Of a stretch of DNA of 64,000 nucleotides, positions 6,267-13,009 are shown one piece after another; the stretch's first letter is position 1, and each line of letters opens with the position of its first letter. The stretch is from assembly GCA_964538915.1 (NCBI GenBank), contig CAZIFB010000006.1, positions 62,001-126,000 on the forward strand, given 5' to 3'. Under the pieces are notes generated by a model, which was not told the DNA's origin, searched no databases, and was given only the letters and a program-made list of their open reading frames with translations. The position numbers and the translations under genes were made by a program. Source of the DNA: JAEUHQ01 sp964538915. Its GTDB lineage: Bacteria > Planctomycetota > UBA1135 > UBA2386.

Positions 6267-8498
6267 ATGACCTGGATGCTGCTGGCAGCCATGTTCGTCG
6301 TGCTGGCGCTGGCGCTGGCGGCGATGTGGCACCGGCGCGCCGACCTGCGGCGCCAGCGCAAGGTCGTGGCGGAACGCGCGGCGATGGCCCGCCGGACCGC
6401 GGACTCGGCGCCGATCGAGGTTCCGACGATCGACCTCGCGAAGTGCATGGGCTGCGGCACGTGTGTCGCTTCGTGCCCCGAGGACGGTGTGCTGGCGCTC
6501 GTGCACGGGCAGGCCGCCGTGGTGAATGCGGGCGCCTGCGTCGGTCATGCGCGCTGTGTCGCCGAGTGCCCTGTCGGCGCCGTCACGCTCTCGCGCGGTG
6601 AGATCGACAAGCGGCGCGACGTGCCCGCGCTGCACGACGACCTGCAGGCGGTCGGCACGGACGGGCTGTTCCTCGTCGGCGAGATCACCGCGCGGTCGCT
6701 GATCCGCACCGCGACGGAACAGGGTGCGCGCACGGCCGCGACGATCGCCGCGCGCGTTCGTGCTGCGGGAGCGGCGAAGAAGGGTGTTCACGACGTCGTG
6801 ATCGTCGGCGCCGGTCCCGGCGGTCTCGCGTGTGCCCTCGGTTGTCGCGAGCACGGCCTCGACTTCCTGCTCCTCGACCAGGAGAAGGCGATCGGCGGCA
6901 CGGTCGCGAAGTACCCGCGGCGCAAGCTCGTGCTGACGGAACCGATCGAGCTGCCGCTGCACGGGCGCGTGCCGAACCGCGAGTTCGAGAAGGAAGAACT
7001 CATCGCGCTGTGGCAGGACCTCGCGGCCCGACACCGTCTGCCGTTCCGCGGCGGCGTCGCCTTCGATCGCGCGGAGCGGCGCGAGGACGGCGTGTTCGTC
7101 GTGCACACGGACCACGGCACGCTCCATGCGCGGCACGTCGTGGTGGCCGTCGGCCGCCGCGGTTCGCCGCGCCGGCTCGGAGTCCCGGGTGAGGACCTGC
7201 CCCACGTCGCGTACGCGCTGCTCGACGCCGCTTCGTACGAGAACCGCAACGTCCTGGTCGTCGGCGGCGGCGACAGCGCCGCGGAGACCGCTCTCGCACT
7301 CGCCGAGCAGCAGGGCAACAGTGTCGCGATCGCCTACCGGCAGGACGCCTTCTTCCGCCTGCGCACGAAGAACCGTGAACGACTCGAGGCCCGCATCGCC
7401 GAGGGCCGCATCGAGGCGCTGCTGTCGACCGAGGTCGTTTCGATCGGCGCGAATTCGGTCGAACTCGTGCAGCACGGCGGCGGCGGCGCCAAGGTCGCGC
7501 TGCAGCTGCTCGCGGACGACGTGTTCGTGATGGCTGGCGGCACGGCGCCGTTCGCGCAGCTCGAGAAGAGCGGTATCAGCTTCGATCCGGCGGACCATCC
7601 GGAACCCGCTCCTGCCGCGTCGGACGAAGGCGGCGGTGGCGCACTCCCGGCGATCGCTGCCGGACTCGCGCTGGTCGCGCTCACGTTCGGCTTCGTGCTC
7701 TGGCACCTCGACTACTACGGGCTGTCGATCGCGGCGCGGGCCGCGCATCCGAAGCACGCGCTGCTGCGCCCGGATCGCTCTGCGGGCCTGTGGTTCGGCC
7801 TCTGCGCGACCGCGGCGATCGTCGCCAACCTCGCCTACCTGCTGCGCCGCAACCAGTGGCTCGGCGTCCGCTTCGGCCAGCTGTCGGCGTGGATGACCGC
7901 GCACGTCGCGACCGGCGTGCTCGCGGTCGCTCTCGCGATGCTGCACGCTGCGATGGGGCCGCGGCAGACCAGCGGCGGCTACGCGTTCTGGGCGCTCGTG
8001 GTGCTGCTCGTGACCGGCGCGATCGGACGCTGGTTCTACGCGTGGCTGCCGCGCAGCGCGAACGGCCGCGAACTCGAACTCGCCGCACTACGGGAGCGCG
8101 CCGAGTCGTCGGCCGCAGCGGCGGGCGGTGCGTTCGGCGAGGAGTGCCGTCGCGAAGTGCGGTCGCTGCTCGATCGCCGCCAGTGGGGCTCGACGTGGGG
8201 TGGCCGCATGGTCGCGCTGCTCGGCCTGCAGTGGGACCTGTGGCTCGTGCTGCGTCGCCTCCGTCGCGGCGCCGTTGCGCAAGGCATCGCGCCGGACGTC
8301 GTCGCCGCCGTGCTCGCCGACGCGAAGGCCGCGCATCGTTCGGCGCTGGCCCTCGCGCATCTCGAGGACCTCCGCGCGCTGCTCGGCACCTGGCGCTGGG
8401 TGCATCGCTGGATCGCGCTGTTCATGGTGCTGATCCTCGGTGTGCACGTCGTCGTCGCGATCATGCGCGGTGTCCTCTTCACGGGAGGCATCCTGTGA
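6267..8498 (+). CDS. Membrane FeS-flavoprotein oxidoreductase with b-heme-like helices
   Basis: This 743-residue protein joins several modules. One helix (residues 4-21) is followed by Arg-rich residues that would place the next part in the cytoplasm. A ferredoxin-like domain follows, with Cys60-63-66-70 and a second group C91-x2-H-x2-C97-x3-C101, where His94 replaces a Cys. Next comes a pyridine-nucleotide oxidoreductase domain with FAD motif GAGPGG (181-186) and NAD(P) motif GGGDSAAE. The C-terminal third has about four to five membrane helices. Two of them carry His pairs separated by 14 residues (the MTAHVATG and LAMLHAAM segment, and VHRWIALF to LGVHVVV), suggesting two b hemes. It probably passes electrons between NAD(P)H, quinone and the cytochromes encoded next. 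The stop overlaps the next start as GTGA. Confidence 0.78.
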   Translation: MTWMLLAAMFVVLALALAAMWHRRADLRRQRKVVAERAAMARRTADSAPIEVPTIDLAKCMGCGTCVASCPEDGVLALVHGQAAVVNAGACVGHARCVAECPVGAVTLSRGEIDKRRDVPALHDDLQAVGTDGLFLVGEITARSLIRTATEQGARTAATIAARVRAAGAAKKGVHDVVIVGAGPGGLACALGCREHGLDFLLLDQEKAIGGTVAKYPRRKLVLTEPIELPLHGRVPNREFEKEELIALWQDLAARHRLPFRGGVAFDRAERREDGVFVVHTDHGTLHARHVVVAVGRRGSPRRLGVPGEDLPHVAYALLDAASYENRNVLVVGGGDSAAETALALAEQQGNSVAIAYRQDAFFRLRTKNRERLEARIAEGRIEALLSTEVVSIGANSVELVQHGGGGAKVALQLLADDVFVMAGGTAPFAQLEKSGISFDPADHPEPAPAASDEGGGGALPAIAAGLALVALTFGFVLWHLDYYGLSIAARAAHPKHALLRPDRSAGLWFGLCATAAIVANLAYLLRRNQWLGVRFGQLSAWMTAHVATGVLAVALAMLHAAMGPRQTSGGYAFWALVVLLVTGAIGRWFYAWLPRSANGRELELAALRERAESSAAAAGGAFGEECRREVRSLLDRRQWGSTWGGRMVALLGLQWDLWLVLRRLRRGAVAQGIAPDVVAAVLADAKAAHRSALALAHLEDLRALLGTWRWVHRWIALFMVLILGVHVVVAIMRGVLFTGGIL

Positions 8499-10558
8499 TC
8501 GGCCTGCGTGCGGGTCTGGCCGTCGGTGTGCTGTCTGCGATCGGCGTACTGCTGCTCGCGATCGGCGCGTCCGAACGCAAGTCGCCGGGCCGCGTGTCGA
8601 CCGTGCACGGCCGCATCGCCGAGCTGCGCGGCGGCGAGAAGTGTTCGAGCTGCCACGGCGGCTGGTTCGGCGACATGCAGAGCGCCTGCCAGGAGTGCCA
8701 TGCCGACGTCAGGACGCAGGTCGCCGAGAAGAAGGGCCTGCACGGATCGTTGGCACCCGACCTCGTCGCGAGTTGTGCGTCGTGCCACGGTGAACACCAC
8801 GGCGACGACTTCCAGCTGGTGAACGCGCTGGCCTTCTCGATGGCCGGAGTCCCCGACCGTGCGAAGTTCGACCATCAGCAGGTCGGCTTCGCGATGGGCG
8901 GCGCGCACCTGGCGCTCGCCTGCAAGGAGTGCCATCGGAACGCCGATGCGGCGCTCGTTCCCGAAGGTCAGAAGCGCTTCGTAGGACTGTCGCAGGACTG
9001 CGCCACCTGCCACGCCGACCCGCACGGCGGGAAGATGCAGGTGTCGTGCGCGGCGTGCCACTCGCAGCAGGACTTCACCGAGCGCATCGTGCCCGAGCAC
9101 GAACGCTGGCTGTCGATCGACGGTGCGCACGGCAAGGTCGCCTGCCGCGACTGCCATGGTGCCGATACGCCGCACGCGCTCGAGACGCTGCGTCCAGGGT
9201 CGCACAAGAACGGCCGATCCTGCGCCGACTGCCACGAGTCCCCGCATGCACCGAAGTTCCTCGCTGGCAACGCGGCCGCCGCCGGCGTCGGTGCGAAGGC
9301 GGTGTGCGCGCAGTGCCATCCCGTCGCGATCGAGACGTTCACGGACCTGCGCGTCACGGTGACGGCCGAGCAGCACGCTCGCGGCGGGTTCCCGCTCGCG
9401 GCGCCGCACGACGGCGTGGCGTGTGCGAACTGCCACCTGCCCGGCAAGCCGTGGGCGGAGCGCCATCCCGGGCGATCGCCCGACAACTGCCGATCCTGCC
9501 ACCAGGACCCGCACGGCGGCCAGTTCGACAAGGGCCCGTTCGCCGAGCAGGGATGCGTCGGTTGCCACGACCGCACGCACTTCGAGCCCCACGCGTTCGA
9601 TCTCGAGCACCACGCGCGCACGAAGCTGCCGCTCGACGGCGTTCACGCGAAAGCGGAGTGTTCACGCTGCCACCGCGACCCGCCGGAGGGCACACCGCGC
9701 CACTTCGCCGAGACGCCGAGCCGCTGCGAACAGTGCCACTCCGATGCGCACGAAGGGGCGTTCGGCCCCGATCGCGGCAAGCTCGCGGCCAACCCGCGCG
9801 GCGCCTGTGCGGAGTGCCATGGGACCGACGCGTTCGCGAAGATCGACCACACGAAGTTCGACCACGCGCGGTGGACCGGGTTCGCCATCGGGGGCGCGCA
9901 CGCGCAGGTCGAGTGCGAGGACTGCCATGCGCGAACGGACACGCCGGACACGCACGGCCGACGCTTCGGTCGCGTCCATCGCAACGGCGGCGAGTTCGGC
10001 GGCTGTGCCGTGTGCCACCGCGATCCTCACGAAGGGCTGTTCGATCGCCCGGGTGCGCCTGGCGCGCTCGACGGACGCGTCGGGTGCGAGCGGTGCCACG
10101 ACACCGCGTCGTTTCGCGTGCTGCCGCACGGGTACGACCACGGTGCGTTCACCGGATTCGCACTGAACGGCGCCCACGGGGCGCTGCACTGCACGGCGTG
10201 CCATGCCCGCAAGGCGACAGCCGACGCGAGCGGCCGTTCGTGGGAACGGGCCCGCGGGCACGACTGCGCCGATTGCCACCGGGACCCGCACCAGGGCCAG
10301 TTCGAGCGTCTCGGCAAGATCGACTGCTCGCGGTGCCACAAGAGCACGACTTCGTTCGGGACCTTGTCGTTCCGGCACAATCTCGACTCGCGATTCCCGC
10401 TCAGCGACGCCCATCAGAAGGTCGCGTGTGCAGGTTGCCACAAGGAAGAGCCGATCAACGGGACGAAGGTCGTCCGCTACCGCCCGTTGTCGATGGAGTG
10501 TGTGTCGTGCCACGGCACGGAAGGCGGCGGGGCGACCGGGAGACGCCGCAGACTATGA
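8495..10558 (+). CDS. 23-heme c-type cytochrome
   Basis: I count 23 CxxCH heme-binding motifs in 687 residues. An N-terminal hydrophobic segment (GLAVGVLSAIGVLLLAIG) serves as signal or anchor, so the protein acts outside the cytoplasmic membrane. Motifs alternate in a repeated pattern: CxxCHxDPHxG (for example CRSCHQDPHGG, CADCHRDPHQG) and GAHxxVxCxxCH (for example GAHGKVACRDCH). Many extra His residues (such as FDHxxxGF) can be distal ligands. Such chains act as electron wires across the periplasm or outer membrane. The GTG at 8495 overlaps the previous stop, and its own stop overlaps the next ATG, so flavoprotein, cytochrome and barrel are translationally coupled. The longer open frame upstream of 8495 is the shadow of the flavoprotein gene. 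Confidence 0.92.
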   Translation: MIGLRAGLAVGVLSAIGVLLLAIGASERKSPGRVSTVHGRIAELRGGEKCSSCHGGWFGDMQSACQECHADVRTQVAEKKGLHGSLAPDLVASCASCHGEHHGDDFQLVNALAFSMAGVPDRAKFDHQQVGFAMGGAHLALACKECHRNADAALVPEGQKRFVGLSQDCATCHADPHGGKMQVSCAACHSQQDFTERIVPEHERWLSIDGAHGKVACRDCHGADTPHALETLRPGSHKNGRSCADCHESPHAPKFLAGNAAAAGVGAKAVCAQCHPVAIETFTDLRVTVTAEQHARGGFPLAAPHDGVACANCHLPGKPWAERHPGRSPDNCRSCHQDPHGGQFDKGPFAEQGCVGCHDRTHFEPHAFDLEHHARTKLPLDGVHAKAECSRCHRDPPEGTPRHFAETPSRCEQCHSDAHEGAFGPDRGKLAANPRGACAECHGTDAFAKIDHTKFDHARWTGFAIGGAHAQVECEDCHARTDTPDTHGRRFGRVHRNGGEFGGCAVCHRDPHEGLFDRPGAPGALDGRVGCERCHDTASFRVLPHGYDHGAFTGFALNGAHGALHCTACHARKATADASGRSWERARGHDCADCHRDPHQGQFERLGKIDCSRCHKSTTSFGTLSFRHNLDSRFPLSDAHQKVACAGCHKEEPINGTKVVRYRPLSMECVSCHGTEGGGATGRRRRL

Positions 10559-12222
10559 ACTGGTCGACCTCGTTCCGCGCCGCGCTCGCCGCGTCGTCGC
10601 TCGCGATCGCCGCGATCGCGCAGGACGATTCGTTCGAGCAGTTGTCGCTGCGCATCTCGACGCTGCGGCCGAACGGCGCGTTCGTGATCGACCGCGGACA
10701 GAACGACTTCGTCCAGGTCGGTGATCGCGTCGTGCTGACGCCGCGCAACGGCGCGACCGTGCCCGGCACGGTGATCGAGGTCGGTGAGCGAACGTCCGTC
10801 GTCGAGGTGGTGGATCGTTCGGCGGTTCTGCCGATCGGCACGAAGGGCCACGTGCTGGTGCCGCGCGCCCGCCGCGCCGTGAAGCCGGTCGAGACGCCGA
10901 CCGTGCCGCCGCCGAACGCCGAGCCGGCGCCCCCGCCGAAGGATCCCGGGGAAGAAGAGGAATGGAAGCCCGGGATGCCGCTGCTAGGCACCACGCGGGC
11001 GCCGCGCCCCGAGGAGAGGAAGCGCACGATGACCGGACGCGTCTACATCGGCGCCGACGTCGTGCGCACGCTCGACTCCTGGTCGCACTCGTACCTCGAC
11101 ACGGGACTCGACTTCGAGGTCAACAATCCGCGCGGCAACGACGGCGGCACGCTGTTCTTCCATGGCGCGTTCGACTGGAGCACCGAGGCGGCATCGGAGC
11201 GCAGCGGCACCGACATCCGCCTGTACGAAGTCGGGTACGAACACGGCGGCACACGCTTCACGCCACTGCACTGGCAGGTCGGTCGTTTCCTGCCGCGCGA
11301 GATGCCCGAGTTCGGTCTGCTCGACGGCGGCGCGATCGGGTACCGGCGCGAAGGCGGGGATCGGATCGGTGCGAGCTTCGGCTGGCTGCCCGAACTCGAC
11401 GAGGACCTCGAGTCGTTCGGCGACTTGCAGGTCGCTGCATGGTACGTGTGGAATTCGGACATCACGGAGCGGGTGTCGTGGGGGCTCGGGTACCAGAAGA
11501 CGTGGCACCGCTTCGACCAGGACCGCGATCTCGTCGTCGTGAAGTGGCGCTACCTGCCCGCGGAGGGCTGGACGTTCGCGTCGACGGTGTGGATCGACTT
11601 CTACTCGGGGCGCGACCAGCTGAAGGATCGCGACGTCGGCCTGACGCGCGGCAACGCATTCGTGTCGCGGCGCTGGCAGGGCAGCGGCGGAATCGATCTC
11701 TCGTGGGATCACGAGGAGTACCCGGACATCCTCCGCCGCGAGTTGCCGCAGACACTGACGCCGATCACGCTCGCCGACGCGCACCAGGACCGGTTGTCGT
11801 TCCATGCGTTCACGACCACGGGCTCGGTGCGCTGGTTCACCCGGCTCACCGGCTGGACCGACGAAGAACGTGACGGTGGGAGCGTCGAGGCGGGCTTCGA
11901 GGTCGACGACATGTTCGGCAAGGGTGCACGCACGCTGATCGCCGGTTTCGACGTTCAGGGCCTCACGAACCACGTTTTCGGCGCCCGGATCGAACAGGGG
12001 GCGACGTATGGGTGGGGCCGCCTCGACCTGCTCGGCGAAGTGGGATTCGTGCACCACCAAGGCTTCCCCGACGACCGCGACGACCTCCTGCAGTACCGAT
12101 TCGGCGCGATCGCGACGACGGACCTCGGCAGCGGGTGGGACGGCATCTTCCACGCCGACGTGACCCTCTGGGACGACGACTCGTCGTTCGCCGTCGGCGT
12201 CTACCTCCAACGCCACTTCTGA
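10555..12222 (+). CDS. Outer-membrane beta-barrel, likely porin of a cytochrome conduit
   Basis: This 555-residue protein has a signal peptide (to about residue 23, AIAQ). A small domain of about 80 residues follows (VGDRVVLTPRNGATVPGTV), then a Pro-rich linker. The rest alternates hydrophobic and polar residues with Gly, Trp, Tyr and paired Asp turns, and it ends in Phe (GVYLQRHF), the usual signature of barrel insertion. Lying between multiheme cytochrome genes, it probably forms the sheath that lets a cytochrome cross the outer membrane, as MtrB-type porins do. I see no CXXC typical of Shewanella MtrB, so the family link is by context. ATG 10555 overlaps the previous TGA. Confidence 0.75.
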   Translation: MNWSTSFRAALAASSLAIAAIAQDDSFEQLSLRISTLRPNGAFVIDRGQNDFVQVGDRVVLTPRNGATVPGTVIEVGERTSVVEVVDRSAVLPIGTKGHVLVPRARRAVKPVETPTVPPPNAEPAPPPKDPGEEEEWKPGMPLLGTTRAPRPEERKRTMTGRVYIGADVVRTLDSWSHSYLDTGLDFEVNNPRGNDGGTLFFHGAFDWSTEAASERSGTDIRLYEVGYEHGGTRFTPLHWQVGRFLPREMPEFGLLDGGAIGYRREGGDRIGASFGWLPELDEDLESFGDLQVAAWYVWNSDITERVSWGLGYQKTWHRFDQDRDLVVVKWRYLPAEGWTFASTVWIDFYSGRDQLKDRDVGLTRGNAFVSRRWQGSGGIDLSWDHEEYPDILRRELPQTLTPITLADAHQDRLSFHAFTTTGSVRWFTRLTGWTDEERDGGSVEAGFEVDDMFGKGARTLIAGFDVQGLTNHVFGARIEQGATYGWGRLDLLGEVGFVHHQGFPDDRDDLLQYRFGAIATTDLGSGWDGIFHADVTLWDDDSSFAVGVYLQRHF

Positions 12223-12227
12223 GTCCC

Positions 12228-12878
12228 ATGCAGAACCGATCCACGATTCGCATGTTGCTCGCGGCCTGCCTGACGCTCGCGGTGCTCGCGTGCTCGATCT
12301 CGAGTCCGCGCCAGGGCGAACTGCATCGCTGGTGGGCGGGCTTCGGTCAGGTGGTCTCGCACGAGTCGTTCCCCTCCGAGTGCAGCCTCTGCCACGTCGG
12401 GGCGTCGTGGAACGACCTCGTGCCGAACTTCGTGTTCGACCACGGCGTCCGCACCGGTGTGCCGCTGGTCGGCGCCCACGCAGAGGCTCACTGCCTGCGC
12501 TGCCACAACGACCGCGGTCCCGTCGCGACCTTCCGTGCGAAGGGCTGCGTCGGTTGCCACGTCGACGTGCACTACGGCGAACTGCCGGGCGACTGTGCGC
12601 GCTGCCACGACGAATCGACCTGGCGCGTGCCGAACCAGCGCGTTGCGCACCTGCACACCCGCTTCCCGCTCACCGGCGCGCACATGCAGGTCGCCTGCCA
12701 CCGCTGCCACGCCGGTGCGTCGGTCACGAACTTCCGCCCGACGGACCCCGACTGCGTGAGCTGCCACTACGACTCCGCGGCGAGGACGACGAACCCGCCG
12801 CACATCGGGCTCGGCTGGGTCGATCGCTGCGACCGCTGCCACATGCCGACCAGCTGGCGGCCAGCTCAGGTGAGGTGA
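12228..12878 (+). CDS. Seven-heme lipoprotein cytochrome c
   Basis: This 216-residue protein has a lipoprotein-type signal (LTLAVLACS; Cys at about residue 23) and seven CxxCH motifs: CSLCH, CLRCH, CVGCH, CARCH, CHRCH, CVSCH and CDRCH. The spacing and GAHxxxxCxRCH elements match those in the 23-heme protein, so the two probably share ancestry. Lipidation would fix it to a membrane leaflet, perhaps as the outer or inner partner of the conduit. ATG 12228 lies five bases after the barrel stop. Confidence 0.88.
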   Translation: MQNRSTIRMLLAACLTLAVLACSISSPRQGELHRWWAGFGQVVSHESFPSECSLCHVGASWNDLVPNFVFDHGVRTGVPLVGAHAEAHCLRCHNDRGPVATFRAKGCVGCHVDVHYGELPGDCARCHDESTWRVPNQRVAHLHTRFPLTGAHMQVACHRCHAGASVTNFRPTDPDCVSCHYDSAARTTNPPHIGLGWVDRCDRCHMPTSWRPAQVR

Positions 12879-12927
12879 CGCCCGTGGCTCGTTTCGAGGC
12901 TGATGCCGCCGGCGCGTCCGGCTCCGC

Positions 12928-12942
12928 GTCCCGGATCGGGAC
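12928..12942. promoter_or_regulatory. Palindrome GTCCCG-GAT-CGGGAC
   Basis: A perfect 6-bp inverted repeat with a 3-base centre lies in the 131-base gap before the 11-heme cytochrome gene, about 70 bases upstream of its ATG. Fourteen of its 15 bases recur at 32808-32822, upstream of another secreted-protein gene. It may be an operator or a leader hairpin. Confidence 0.35.
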
Positions 12943-13009
12943 CGGCGAGTGTTCGAATGACGTCCGCGTGTCGATGCATGCGACACCTGAAGGTTCAGGG
13001 AGATCCACG

